A DNA stretch of 64,000 nucleotides from Catenulispora sp. GP43 (GCF_041260665.1 NZ_JBGCCT010000035.1:62001-126000), one strand, 5' to 3'; positions 55,032-63,812 are shown, counted from the first letter of the stretch. The notes: generated from the sequence alone by a model not told the origin. Translations and numbers: made by a program.

Positions 55032-55047
55032 GTTACCGACCGGTAAC
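55032..55047. promoter_or_regulatory. Inverted repeat, candidate TetR-type operator
   Basis: GTTACCG and CGGTAAC flank a 2-nt spacer, a perfect 7-bp inverted repeat. It lies 220 nt upstream of the DUF6230 start; the TetR gene 1.5 kb away is one possible ligand, inferred from symmetry only. Confidence 0.5.
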
Positions 55048-55245
55048 ACGATCGGGGGACAGTCTTTGCCCGCCGAGGGGGCTTCGGGGCCTCATAAACG
55101 AGAACTGACGGCTCATTAGACACACTGTGTAGTTGCGGAACCCGGACAAACCGGGGTGATATCCCGGCTGTGACCCCGCTCTCATCCGAAGTCTGACGAG
55201 CCGTCAAGCCGGTGTGACACTTGGCAAAGAAAAAGTAAAATGATG

Positions 55246-55284
55246 GCCCCCACGCCGGTCTTGATCAGGCGCGGGGGCGTTTTT
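55246..55284. terminator. Terminator after the thioredoxin-TPR gene
   Basis: An 11-bp stem with one mismatch (55246-55256 with 55268-55278) followed by GTTTTT on the + strand and by T-rich sequence on the - strand, 65 nt past the stop at 55349. Confidence 0.85.
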
Positions 55285-55348
55285 GCAGGTCATGGAGAAC
55301 CCTGCGGTCCCGGCCCCCGAAGGGCCCGCGGACCGGGCTCCCAAGGCG

Positions 55349-56350
55349 TCAGAACAAGACCCTGGTCAGCTTCTGGCGGCCGGTCGCGGTGCGCGGGTCC
55401 TCCGGGCCCAGCAGCTCGAAGAAGTCGAGCAACTTCACCCGTGCGGCGTCCCGGTCGGCGCCGGCGCTGCGGGCCACGAAACCCACCAGCCGGTCGATCG
55501 CCTCGTCCACCCGGCCGGTGGACAGGTCCAGCTCGGCGGCGGCGATCTGGGCCTCGGCGTCGTCGGGCTTGGCCGCGGCGTCGGCCCGGACCTGGTCGAC
55601 GTCCAGGTCCCGGGTGTTCAGCATCAGCTCGACCTGGGCCAGCGCCAGCTTGGCCTCGGTGTCGCCGGGGTTGGTCTTGAGCACGTCGCGGAAGGCCTGC
55701 GCGGCGCCGTCGAGGTCGTTCTCCTCCAGCGCCGAGTAGGCGGCGGCCAGCGCCGGGTCCATCGGCGGCTCGGGCAGCTCCTCCGGGGCCTGGCCGTCGG
55801 CGGTGCCGGTGACGCCGTTCTCGGCGGCCAGCCGCAGCAGTTCGTCCAGGTACCGGCGGACCTGCGCCTCCGGGACAGCGCCCGGGAACAGCGGGACCAG
55901 CCGGCCGCCGACCACCGCCATCACCATCGGGATGGACTGGATGCCGAACTCCTGCGCCAGCAGCGGGTTGGCGTCCACGTCCAGCTTGGCCAGCACGAAG
56001 CGGCCGGCGTACTCGGCGGCCAGCCGCTCCAGCACCGGGGAGAGCTGCTTGCACGGGCCGCACCACTCGGCCCAGAAGTCGATGACGACCGGGACGGTCA
56101 TCGAGCGTTCGATGACGTCGGCGTCGAAGGTGGCGTCGGAGGTGTCGAAGACCAGGGGCGAGGCGAGGGCACCGGTACCGTCGGCAGCCGCGCCGGAGCC
56201 GTCGGCCGGGGCCGCCTGCGCCGGCGCGGCCGGCGCGGCCTGCGGCTTGGCGGCGAGGGCCCCGAGGTCCACCACGCCGCGCAGGGCTGAGGCGGGCAGG
56301 CCGGAGCCTCCGCCGGCGGCCATCCCGGGGATCTGAGGTCGCTGTCTCAT
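55349..56350 (-). CDS. Thioredoxin-TPR chaperone-like protein (CnoX/YbbN type)
   Basis: 333 residues from ATG 56350 after GGAGGAT. An Ala/Pro-rich N terminus is followed by a thioredoxin domain (about 65-175) with the full active site WCGPC at 96-100 and the cis-Pro in IQSIPMVMAV, then TPR-like helices (AAYSALEENDLDGAAQAFRD) to the end. E. coli CnoX has the same domain order, but its thioredoxin site is not catalytic; here both Cys are kept, so redox activity is likely. It probably protects proteins from oxidation. Divergent from the TetR gene. Confidence 0.9.
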   Translation of the reverse strand: MRQRPQIPGMAAGGGSGLPASALRGVVDLGALAAKPQAAPAAPAQAAPADGSGAAADGTGALASPLVFDTSDATFDADVIERSMTVPVVIDFWAEWCGPCKQLSPVLERLAAEYAGRFVLAKLDVDANPLLAQEFGIQSIPMVMAVVGGRLVPLFPGAVPEAQVRRYLDELLRLAAENGVTGTADGQAPEELPEPPMDPALAAAYSALEENDLDGAAQAFRDVLKTNPGDTEAKLALAQVELMLNTRDLDVDQVRADAAAKPDDAEAQIAAAELDLSTGRVDEAIDRLVGFVARSAGADRDAARVKLLDFFELLGPEDPRTATGRQKLTRVLF

Positions 56351-56467
56351 GGCGCCATCCTCCCCTTTCCGGCTAACCTCACGCCAACTCCCCTCCGGGT
56401 CCCCACCTGAAGGGGAGGCTGGCGCTCTTGCGTGTCCCGCTCGTGGAAGCAAGACTGATCATTAAGA

Positions 56468-56526
56468 ATACGCGACGAAGCGTATCGCAAAAGACCGGGC
56501 CGCGTGAAGATCGGGTTAACAACCCG
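56468..56526. promoter_or_regulatory. Two inverted repeats upstream of the TetR gene
   Basis: ATACGC-GACGAA-GCGTAT (56468-56485) and CGGGTT-AAC-AACCCG (56512-56526) are perfect 6-bp inverted repeats in the 251-nt gap between the thioredoxin-TPR gene and the TetR gene. Either could be the TetR operator. Confidence 0.55.
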
Positions 56527-56601
56527 GCAGCCGGGCCCGGCGAGTACGCGCAGCCGTAGCGGGCATCCGACGACGAGCGACTTCTGAAGGAGGCGGCAGC
56601 C

Positions 56602-57246
56602 ATGGCGTCCGGGCTCGAGGACACCCCGCGCAGCTCGTCGGTGCAGGCCGCCGCCCGCACCCGCGGCCGCCCCCGCAACGCCGACGCCGACACCGCCATC
56701 CTGGCCGCGACCCGCGCCCTGCTCGCCGAGCGCGGCTGGCCGGACCTCACCATCGCCGAGGTGGCGTCCCGGGCGGGGGTGGCGAAGACCACGCTCTACC
56801 GCCGCTGGCCGGGCAAGGCCGACCTCGTGGTGGACGCCATGGCGGAGCTGTTCTCGCACCTGGAGGTCCTCGACCGCGGTTCGATGCTGCAGGACGCCCT
56901 GGCCACCGTCGGCCAGTACGTGGAACTGCTGCAGCTGCCCGAGACGCAGGCGGCGCTGCTCGCGCTGTCCGCCGAGGCCGACCGCGACGACACGCTGCGC
57001 GCGAAGGTCATCGACAAGGTCATCGATCCGCAGCGGCACCTGGTGTACGAGGCCTGGGAGCGCGCGTGCCGGCGCGGCGAGGTCGAGGGCGAGACCGACA
57101 TCGACCTGATCTTCGACATGATCTGCGGCACCCTGGTACACCGGATCCTGATCAAGGGGCAGCCGGTCGACGAGGACTACCTGACGCGGTTCGTGTCGGT
57201 GGTGCTCGCGGGGCTGGCGCAGCTGCGGCTCAGCGGCGGGATCTAG
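56602..57246 (+). CDS. TetR-family transcriptional regulator
   Basis: 214 residues, ATG after GGAGG. The HTH lies at about residues 38-72: LTIAEVASRAGVAKTTLYRR and WPGKADLVVDA. The C-terminal ligand domain ends in GTLVHRILIKGQPVDEDYL, similar to the TetR_C_11-like repressors of efflux genes. It is not next to an efflux gene here; the neighbours are the divergent thioredoxin-TPR gene and a PadR gene, so its target may be itself. Confidence 0.92.
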   Translation: MASGLEDTPRSSSVQAAARTRGRPRNADADTAILAATRALLAERGWPDLTIAEVASRAGVAKTTLYRRWPGKADLVVDAMAELFSHLEVLDRGSMLQDALATVGQYVELLQLPETQAALLALSAEADRDDTLRAKVIDKVIDPQRHLVYEAWERACRRGEVEGETDIDLIFDMICGTLVHRILIKGQPVDEDYLTRFVSVVLAGLAQLRLSGGI

Positions 57247-57279
57247 AGCTCCGGCCCCAGCAGGCCTCGGGCGCGCGGG

Positions 57280-57834
57280 TCAGCCCTCTGACGGCGGCCC
57301 ATCCAGGATCCTGCTGTCGCTCCGGGCGATCTGCTCGACGGCCCAGTCCGACCACTCGCGGCTCATGGCCGCCATCCGCTTGGCGAACTCGAGTACCAGC
57401 CGGCCGTAGACGTGCAGGTCCTCGTCCTCCCACTCGATGGACGACTCCAGCTCCGTCATCGCCGCGACGTCCTTGTCGGCCATCTCCCCCAGCCAGGCCA
57501 GGAACCCGGTGGCCTGCTCACGGGAGACCGCGCCCAGCAGGAACACCTTCAGCAGGCCCTCGCTGCGCGGGTGCACGTCGGTCTCGACCTCGAGCAGCCA
57601 GTGCTGGAGTTCGGCGTGGCCGGCCTCGGTCAGCGCGTACTCCTTGCGGCCCCGGGGCCCCTCCGCGGAGGCGGTCAGCAGACCGGCGGCCGCGAGCTTG
57701 TTGAGCTCGGAATAGACCTGGCTCTGGGTGGCCGGCCAGATGTTGTGTAGCGAGGCGTTGAAGACCTGCATCAGGTCGTAGCCGCTGGCCGGCTGCTCAC
57801 GCAGCAGGCCCAGCAGCGCGTGTCGCAGGCTCAT
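57280..57834 (-). CDS. PadR-family transcriptional regulator
   Basis: 184 residues from ATG 57834. The winged helix opens with SLRHALLGLLREQPASGYDL and ATQSQVYSELNKLAAAGLLT; the C-terminal helical region (about 90-170) is the Vir_act_alpha_C dimerisation part. Divergent from a small membrane-protein gene, with a clear operator between them. It probably represses both, as PadR proteins often control membrane or efflux genes. Confidence 0.92.
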   Translation of the reverse strand: MSLRHALLGLLREQPASGYDLMQVFNASLHNIWPATQSQVYSELNKLAAAGLLTASAEGPRGRKEYALTEAGHAELQHWLLEVETDVHPRSEGLLKVFLLGAVSREQATGFLAWLGEMADKDVAAMTELESSIEWEDEDLHVYGRLVLEFAKRMAAMSREWSDWAVEQIARSDSRILDGPPSEG

Positions 57835-57914
57835 GCGATCCGCCTCGCTTCCGGTGCGACGGACGTCCCGTCGATCGATCATCCCCACGCCAGGTCTATC
57901 ACGACCCCTCACGA

Positions 57915-57954
57915 TTGACAGGTCGAGACAGGACCTTCTAACTTCGACCTGTCA
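57915..57954. promoter_or_regulatory. PadR operator overlapping the promoter of the membrane-protein gene
   Basis: A perfect 11-bp inverted repeat, TGACAGGTCGA (57916-57926) with TCGACCTGTCA (57944-57954), has a 17-nt spacer. The + strand promoter TTGACA (57915-57920) with TAACTT (57939-57944), 18 nt apart, lies between the arms, so a bound dimer would block it. Confidence 0.75.
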
Positions 57955-58018
57955 CAAGTGGAATGTCGTCAGTGGACTGTCAGTACCGAACCCTCCGTCG
58001 CGCTCAAAAGGAGCCCCC

Positions 58019-58564
58019 GTGGCGTACCTCATCGCCTTCGCACCCTGGATCGCCTTCGCGGTCGTCCCCGGCAGCGCATGGTCCTGGGCCGCGCTGATCG
58101 CGCTCGCCGTCTCGGTGGCCGGCGTGCTCCGGCAGGCCCGCGCCGGCCTGCCCCTGGACGCCCAGGTCATCGCAATCGGCTCGGCGGTCTACTTCGCCGC
58201 GCTGACCGTGCTGGCGTTCGCCGATCCGCGCACCGCCCTGCACGCGTACACCCCCGCGCTGGCCTCGGGAGCCCTCGGGCTGATCGGGATCGGGTCGCTG
58301 GCCCTGCGCGAGCCGTTCACGCTGGGCATCGCCAAGCAGGAGATGCCGCGCGAAGCCTGGGACCACCCGGAGTTCCTGCGGGTGAACGTGGTCATCACGG
58401 CGGTGTGGACCGCGAGCTTCGCGGTCGGCGCCGTCGCCCTGGCCTTCCTGGCGCACTCGCCGGCGGCGCCGCGCGTCACGGTCCAGGTCGCCGCGTTCGC
58501 CGTGCCGATGGTCTTCACCGGTCGCTACGTCGCCGCGGCCCGCGCTCGGGCGGCTGCGGCATAG
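58019..58564 (+). CDS. Small integral membrane protein under PadR control
   Basis: 181 residues from GTG 58019, preceded by AAGGAG. Five to six membrane helices (YLIAFAPWIAFAVVPGSAWS, WAALIALAVSVAGVLRQARA, IAIGSAVYFAALTVLAFADP and more). An amphipathic loop LGIAKQEMPREAWDHPEFLR separates the last two. I do not recognise the family; it is not a known transporter type. Its promoter lies inside the operator of the divergent PadR gene. Confidence 0.78.
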   Translation: MAYLIAFAPWIAFAVVPGSAWSWAALIALAVSVAGVLRQARAGLPLDAQVIAIGSAVYFAALTVLAFADPRTALHAYTPALASGALGLIGIGSLALREPFTLGIAKQEMPREAWDHPEFLRVNVVITAVWTASFAVGAVALAFLAHSPAAPRVTVQVAAFAVPMVFTGRYVAAARARAAAA

Positions 58565-58576
58565 AGCACAGAAAAA

Positions 58577-58608
58577 GATCGGCCGGGCCTGTGCGGGCCC
58601 GGCCGATC
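58577..58608. terminator. Bidirectional terminator between the membrane-protein gene and icmA
   Basis: A 13-bp perfect stem (58577-58589 with 58596-58608). The A run before it (GAAAAAG) supplies a T run for the - strand transcript. Confidence 0.85.
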
Positions 58609-58632
58609 AGAACACTCTGATACCTCGATACC

Positions 58633-60324
58633 TCAGATCCGCGCGGGCTCGCGGTAGACGCCCCACTCCTCGCGCAGCGCGTCGCAGATCTCGCCGAGCG
58701 TCGCCTCGGCGCGCACCGCGTCCAGCATCGCCGGCACCATGTTCGCACCCGTTCGCGCCGCGTCGAGCATCGTGGCCAGGGCGGCCTGGACCGCCGCGTC
58801 GTCGCGCTCCGCCTTGCGGGCGCCCAGGACGCGCACCTGCTCGCGCTCGACCTCGTGCGAGACGCGCAGGATCTCCAGCGGCTCGTCGATCGCGTCGGTG
58901 TAGGCGTTCACGCCGACGATGCGCTTGTCGCCCTTCTCGACGGAGCGCTGGTAGGCGAAGGAGGCCTCGGCGATCTCCGAGGTGAACCAGCCGTCCTCGA
59001 TGCCGCGCAGCAGGCCGGCGGTGATCGGGCCGACCGGGTGCTGGGCGCCGTTGGGGTCCAGGTCCTTGATGCGCTGGAAGATCGCCTCGGCCTCGGCCTC
59101 GATACGGTCGGTCAGGGCCTCGACGTACCAGCTGCCGCCCAGCGGGTCAGCGACGTTCGCCACGCCGGTCTCCTCCATCAGCACCTGCTGGGTGCGCAGG
59201 GCGATCTCGGCAGCCTTGGAGGAGGGCAGGGCCAGCACCTCGTCCAGGGCGTTGGTGTGCAGCGAGTTGGTGCCGCCCAGGACGCCGGCCAGGGCCTCGA
59301 TCGCAGTGCGGACCACGTTGTTGTACGGCTGCTGCGCGGTCAGCGACACGCCGGCGGTCTGGGTGTGGAAGCGCAGCCACTGCGCCTTCTCGGTCTTGGC
59401 GCCGTAGACGTCGCGCATCCAGCGGGCCCAGATCCGGCGGGCCGCGCGGAACTTCGCGATCTCCTCGAAGAACTCCACGTGCGCGTCGAAGAAGAACGAC
59501 AGACCCGGGGCGAACACGTCCACGTCCAGGCCGCGCGACAGACCCAGTTCCACATAGCCGAAGCCGTCGGCCAGCGTGAACGCCAGCTCCTGCGCGGCCG
59601 TGGCCCCGGCCTCGCGGATGTGGTAGCCGGACACCGACAGCGGCTTGTACGCCGGGACGTTCTCGGCGGTGAACTCCATCAGGTCGCCGATCAGGCGCAG
59701 GTGCGGCTCGGGGTCGAACAGCCACTCCTTCTGCGCGATGTACTCCTTGAAGATGTCGGTCTGCAGCGTGCCGTTGAGCAGGCCGATGTCCACACCCTGA
59801 CGCTCGGCGGCGACCAGGTACATGCAGAACACCGGGACGGCCGGGCCGCTGATCGTCATCGAGGTGGTGACCTCGCCCAGCGGGATGTCGTGGAAGAGCA
59901 CCTCCATGTCGGCGGCGGAGTCGATGGCGACGCCGCAGTGCCCGACCTCGCCCAGGGCGCGCGGGGAGTCGGAGTCGTGGCCCATCAGGGTCGGCATGTC
60001 GAAGGCCACGGACAGCCCGCCGCCGCCGGCAGCCAAAATCATCCGGTAGCGCTCGTTGGTCTGCTCGGCGTTGCCGAAGCCGGCGAACTGCCGGATGGTC
60101 CACGGCTTGCCGCGGTAGCCGGTCGGGTGGATCCCGCGCGTGTAGGGGAATTCCCCCGGCCATCCGATCCGGTCGAAACCGGGGACCTCGGAACCCTCCG
60201 GCGGGCCGTACACCGGCTCGACGTCGGTGCCGGAGATCGTGGTGAAATCGGCGTCCCGCTTGCGCGCGGCGTCGTAGCGCGCCCGCCAGCGGTCGCGGCC
60301 TGCGGAGATCTGCTCGGAGTCCAT
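58633..60324 (-). CDS. icmA: Isobutyryl-CoA mutase large subunit
   Basis: 563 residues, the B12-dependent mutase barrel without the cobalamin-binding domain, as expected for a large subunit that pairs with a separate small subunit. Phe80 (TIRQFAGFGNAEQ) and Gln198 (DIFKEYIAQKEW) are the residues that, from what I know of the family, replace Tyr89 and Arg207 of methylmalonyl-CoA mutase and mark isobutyryl-CoA/n-butyryl-CoA specificity. Both are at the exact numbers. It interconverts isobutyryl- and n-butyryl-CoA, linking valine breakdown to polyketide precursors. The small subunit gene is not in the window. A palindromic operator precedes the gene. Confidence 0.9.
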   Translation of the reverse strand: MDSEQISAGRDRWRARYDAARKRDADFTTISGTDVEPVYGPPEGSEVPGFDRIGWPGEFPYTRGIHPTGYRGKPWTIRQFAGFGNAEQTNERYRMILAAGGGGLSVAFDMPTLMGHDSDSPRALGEVGHCGVAIDSAADMEVLFHDIPLGEVTTSMTISGPAVPVFCMYLVAAERQGVDIGLLNGTLQTDIFKEYIAQKEWLFDPEPHLRLIGDLMEFTAENVPAYKPLSVSGYHIREAGATAAQELAFTLADGFGYVELGLSRGLDVDVFAPGLSFFFDAHVEFFEEIAKFRAARRIWARWMRDVYGAKTEKAQWLRFHTQTAGVSLTAQQPYNNVVRTAIEALAGVLGGTNSLHTNALDEVLALPSSKAAEIALRTQQVLMEETGVANVADPLGGSWYVEALTDRIEAEAEAIFQRIKDLDPNGAQHPVGPITAGLLRGIEDGWFTSEIAEASFAYQRSVEKGDKRIVGVNAYTDAIDEPLEILRVSHEVEREQVRVLGARKAERDDAAVQAALATMLDAARTGANMVPAMLDAVRAEATLGEICDALREEWGVYREPARI

Positions 60325-60334
60325 GGTCCGAAAT

Positions 60335-60356
60335 TTTACTAGGACGTCCTACTAAA
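60335..60356. promoter_or_regulatory. Palindromic operator before icmA
   Basis: TTTAcTAGGACGTCCTAcTAAA: a 12-bp perfect palindrome (TAGGACGTCCTA) extended on both sides by a mismatched C and TTTA/TAAA. It lies 10 nt upstream of the icmA start, between icmA and the MarR-type gene, and is a likely repressor site. Confidence 0.7.
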
Positions 60357-60430
60357 TGCGAGGCGGCCACCCTGACCAGGCGATGAACAGTTCGGATGCG
60401 GCTGTCGGCCCGGTCGCTGGGCCTCGAACG

Positions 60431-60937
60431 CTAGGCCTCGAAGTCGCCCGCGGCGATCCGCAGGTCCCGCAGCACGGCGAACAGCTCCCGGTGCTGCTCG
60501 GAGCTCAGCGCGCTCATCCCGAACTCGGCGGCCATCAGGTCGGCGGTCGCCGCCTCGACGACCTGCCGCCCCTTGGCGGTGATCTCGGCCAGCGTGCCGC
60601 GGCCGTCGTCGGGGTTGGGGCGCCGGGCCACCAGGCCGGACTTCTCCAGCCGGTCGATGATGTTCGTGACCGACGTCGGGTGCACCTGCAGCCGCTCGCC
60701 GACCTTGGACAGCGGCAGCGACCCGGCCCGGCTGAAGGTCAGCAGCACCAGCGCCTCGTAGCGCGCGAAGGTGAGCTCGTAGGGCTTGACGATCGCGTCG
60801 ACCCGGGCCAGCAGCAGCTGCTGCGCGCGCATGACCGAGGTGATGGCGAGCATCGAGGTCGACTCGCCCCAGCGGTCCGTCCACGACTCGAAGGCGCGCT
60901 CGATCGGATCGAACGAGAGATTGCGGTCCTTGGGCAC
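60431..60937 (-). CDS. MarR-family transcriptional regulator upstream of icmA
   Basis: 168 residues. Winged-helix core LTFARYEALVLLTFSRAGSL, LSKVGERLQVHPTSVTNIID and the wing VARRPNPDDGRGTLAEITAKG. It is immediately upstream of icmA on the same strand, and the palindrome at 60335-60356 is between them. It probably senses an acyl-CoA or fatty acid and controls icmA; this is inference from position. Confidence 0.9.
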   Translation of the reverse strand: MPKDRNLSFDPIERAFESWTDRWGESTSMLAITSVMRAQQLLLARVDAIVKPYELTFARYEALVLLTFSRAGSLPLSKVGERLQVHPTSVTNIIDRLEKSGLVARRPNPDDGRGTLAEITAKGRQVVEAATADLMAAEFGMSALSSEQHRELFAVLRDLRIAAGDFEA

Positions 60938-61050
60938 GCGGTCACGTTAGTCGCTCCGCGCCGGCCTGAGACCGGGGCGCCCGGGTGGCGGACGGGAAGC
61001 TGTGCGCGTTGAGTGGACGAACGGCCGAGGAATCGCGTTGACTGGCAAAC

Positions 61051-62451
61051 GTGACAGAGGTCAAGAGCGAACCGGGTACGCCAGAGGCCGAGAAGGCCGC
61101 CGCCGCATCATTCCCCTGGCCGATCCACGAAGCAGTGCTCGACAACGGACTGCGTGTCGTGGTCAGCCCCGACCCCACCACGCCGATCGCCGCCGTGAAC
61201 CTCTGGTACGACGTGGGCTCGCGCCACGAGCGGGCCGGGAAGCACGGATTCGCGCACCTGTTCGAACACTTGATGTTCGAGGGATCGGCGAACGTGGCCA
61301 AGGGCGAGCACTTCGAGTGGGTGACGGCGGCCGGCGGCGCCGCGATCAACGCCACCACCAGCCCCGACCGCACCAACTACTACGAGGTCATGCCCTCCTC
61401 CCAGCTGGAGCTCGCGCTGTGGCTGGAGGCCGACCGCATGGGCTCGCTGGCCCTGGGCCAGGAGACCCTGGACAACCAGCGCGAGGTCGTGAAGAACGAG
61501 CGGCGCGAGCGCTACGACAACCCGCCCTACGGCCGCTGGGTCGAATACGCCCTCGAACTCACCTTCCCCGAGGGCCACCCGTACCACCACACCACCATCG
61601 GCTCGATGGACGAGCTGCAGGCCGCGGCCCTGGAGGACTTCCAGGACTTCAACGCGGTCTACTACTCGCCGAACAACGCGGTGCTCACCGTCACCGGCGA
61701 CGTGGACGCCGAGGAGGTGGTGCGGCTGGCGGACAAGTACTTCGGCGGCATCCAGCGGCACGGCGACATCCCGGCGGCCCCGGACGGCACGCTGGGCTCG
61801 CTGAAGGTCGGCCAGACCACGCGCCGCGTGGTGCCGGACGACTCGGTGCCGCGCCCGATGACCTTCTTCATGTTCCGCTCCCCCGACGCCCGCCACGAGG
61901 ACTTCACCGCGGTCGAGGTGCTGGCCGCGGTGCTCGGCCGGGGCCGCGGCGCCCGGCTGTACCGCAAGCTGGTCACCGAGAAGAACCTGGCGCAGCGCGA
62001 GGAGTCCTACTCCTCGGTGTGGAGCCTGGCTTACGGCGCCTCGGTGTTCTTCAGCTACTTCAGCCCGCGCGACGGTGTGGAGGCCGCCGACGTGGAGCGC
62101 GAGTTCACCGCCGTGCTCGACGGGCTGGCCGACGGCTCGGCCCCGGTCTCCGAGGCCGAACTCGGCCGGGCCAAGGCCCTGCTGACCAGTGACTGGCTGC
62201 GCGGGGTCAGCGAGCTCGGCGGGCGCGCCGACCTGCTAGGCCGGTACGCCACCGTGGACGGCGACCCGAAGATCGTGCGCGAGTACCTCGGGCGTCTGGA
62301 GGCGGTCACCGCCGAGGACGTGCAGCGGGTCGCCGCCCAGATCCTTCCCGACGACAACCGCGTCGTCATCGAGTACGTGACGAGCGCGACGTCCGGCGAC
62401 GCCGAGGGCGACGCGGACGACGCGGGCGACGCCGAGGAGGCCGACGCATGA
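61051..62451 (+). CDS. M16-family zinc peptidase, catalytic subunit
   Basis: 466 residues from GTG 61051. The inverted zinc motif HLFEH (His69, Glu72, His73) and the distal Glu150 (VVKNERRERYD) are all present, so it should be active. The second half is the non-catalytic M16 fold with VLTVTGDVDAEEV and a C-terminal acidic tail (GDAEGDADDAGDAEEADA). It works with the next gene, overlapping by 4 nt. Such heterodimers cut peptides; the target is unknown. Confidence 0.92.
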   Translation: MTEVKSEPGTPEAEKAAAASFPWPIHEAVLDNGLRVVVSPDPTTPIAAVNLWYDVGSRHERAGKHGFAHLFEHLMFEGSANVAKGEHFEWVTAAGGAAINATTSPDRTNYYEVMPSSQLELALWLEADRMGSLALGQETLDNQREVVKNERRERYDNPPYGRWVEYALELTFPEGHPYHHTTIGSMDELQAAALEDFQDFNAVYYSPNNAVLTVTGDVDAEEVVRLADKYFGGIQRHGDIPAAPDGTLGSLKVGQTTRRVVPDDSVPRPMTFFMFRSPDARHEDFTAVEVLAAVLGRGRGARLYRKLVTEKNLAQREESYSSVWSLAYGASVFFSYFSPRDGVEAADVEREFTAVLDGLADGSAPVSEAELGRAKALLTSDWLRGVSELGGRADLLGRYATVDGDPKIVREYLGRLEAVTAEDVQRVAAQILPDDNRVVIEYVTSATSGDAEGDADDAGDAEEADA

Positions 62452-63812
62452 GCAGCAGCAACACTCTGATCGCCGACAAGCCGGCCGGCGGCCCGCCCCG
62501 GCCGTACGAGTTCCCGGCCGTCGTCCGCACCGAGCTGCCCGGCGGCCAGATCGTCGCCGCGCACCTGCCCGGTCAGCGCATGGCGTACGCCGGCGTGCTG
62601 CTGGAAGCCGGGTTCGTCCGGGAGCCCGCGGGCAAGGAGGGCGTCGGCAAGATCACGGCGGACCTGCTGCGCGAGGGTACCGAGCTCAAGACCGGCGACG
62701 AGTTCGCGCTGGCCCTGGAGTCGCTGGGCGCGTCCTGGTCCGGCTCGGTCGACACCGACGTGTTCCGGGTCGGCGTGCAGGCTCCGGTGGACCGGATCGG
62801 CGCCGCGGTGGCCCTGCTCGCCGAGGCGCTGCGCCGCCCGCGCCTGGCCGAGAGCGACTTCGACCGGGTGCGCAGCGACCGCGTCGCCAAGCTGACCACG
62901 GCCTGGGCGATGCCCGGGACGCGCGCCAACGAGGCCCTGAACCGCAGGCTGTACCTGCCGGAGAGCCGTTACAGCAAGCAGGACACCGGGACCGTCGCCT
63001 CGGTCAGCGCCCTGACGCTGGATGACGTGCGCGCGTTCCACGACGCGCACCTGGCGCTCGGCGGCACGCTGCTGCTGGCCGGCGACCTGTCCGGGGTGGA
63101 CGCCGCCGCGCTCGGCGAGGTCCTGCTGGGCCAGGCGGGCCCCGCGATCACGCCGCCGGCCCCGACCGGCGCCCGCGACCTGCTGGACCGCGAGATCGTG
63201 GTGGTGGACCGGCCCGGCGCCGTGCAGTCGGTCCTGGCGATCGCGCACCACGCGCCGCGCCGGGACACCCCGGACTACACCGCGATCGAGGCCATGGCCA
63301 CGATCCTGGGCGGCACCTTCAACTCGCGGCTGAACCACCAGCTGCGCGAGGTGAAGGGCTACACCTACGGCGCGCGCGGCGGCTTCGACCTGAACCGCGA
63401 GAACGGCGTGTTCTCGGCGACGGCCTCGGTGCACACCGAGGTGACCGCCGAGGCCGCGGTGGACGCGCTGGCCGAGATCGAGCGCATCAAGAGCGGCGGC
63501 GTCACCGACGACGAGCTCGCCTCGACCAAGGCCTACCGGACCGGCTCGCTGCCGATCGCGCTGCAGACGCCGGGCTCGGTCGGCGGCGCGCTGGCGCAGA
63601 TCGTGGAGTTCGGCCTGCCGGACGACTACTACACAAGGAAGTACAGCGAGTACACCCAACTGACAAAGGACGAGGTCGACGCGGCCGCGGCAAAACGGTT
63701 GTTCCCGGAGCACGCGGTTGTCGTGATCGAGGGCGACGCCGAAAAGATCCTCCCGGGGCTCACCGAAGCCGGAATCGGCAATGTCCGCCTCGACGACGAA
63801 GGTCAGGCCTGA
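62448..63812 (+). CDS. M16-family peptidase-like partner lacking the zinc motif
   Basis: 454 residues. Aligned with its neighbour, the HxxEH position is GVGKIT-type sequence (EGVGKITADLLREGTELK), so zinc is not bound. The Arg/Tyr pair needed to hold the substrate backbone is present in LREVKGYTYGARGGF (about residue 310). This is the usual arrangement of a two-gene M16B enzyme: one catalytic subunit and one substrate-binding subunit. ATGA overlap with the first gene, terminator at 63861-63886. Confidence 0.9.
   Translation: MSSSNTLIADKPAGGPPRPYEFPAVVRTELPGGQIVAAHLPGQRMAYAGVLLEAGFVREPAGKEGVGKITADLLREGTELKTGDEFALALESLGASWSGSVDTDVFRVGVQAPVDRIGAAVALLAEALRRPRLAESDFDRVRSDRVAKLTTAWAMPGTRANEALNRRLYLPESRYSKQDTGTVASVSALTLDDVRAFHDAHLALGGTLLLAGDLSGVDAAALGEVLLGQAGPAITPPAPTGARDLLDREIVVVDRPGAVQSVLAIAHHAPRRDTPDYTAIEAMATILGGTFNSRLNHQLREVKGYTYGARGGFDLNRENGVFSATASVHTEVTAEAAVDALAEIERIKSGGVTDDELASTKAYRTGSLPIALQTPGSVGGALAQIVEFGLPDDYYTRKYSEYTQLTKDEVDAAAAKRLFPEHAVVVIEGDAEKILPGLTEAGIGNVRLDDEGQA

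Larger units (their letters stand above)
54813..55348. other. 536-nt intergenic region before the DUF6230 operon
   Basis: No credible gene. It holds a terminator at 55246-55284, the inverted repeat GTTACCG-AC-CGGTAAC at 55032-55047 (TetR-like, 220 nt upstream of the DUF6230 start) and a smaller TGACG-AGC-CGTCA at 55194-55206. The promoter of the operon is not obvious by eye. Confidence 0.55.
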
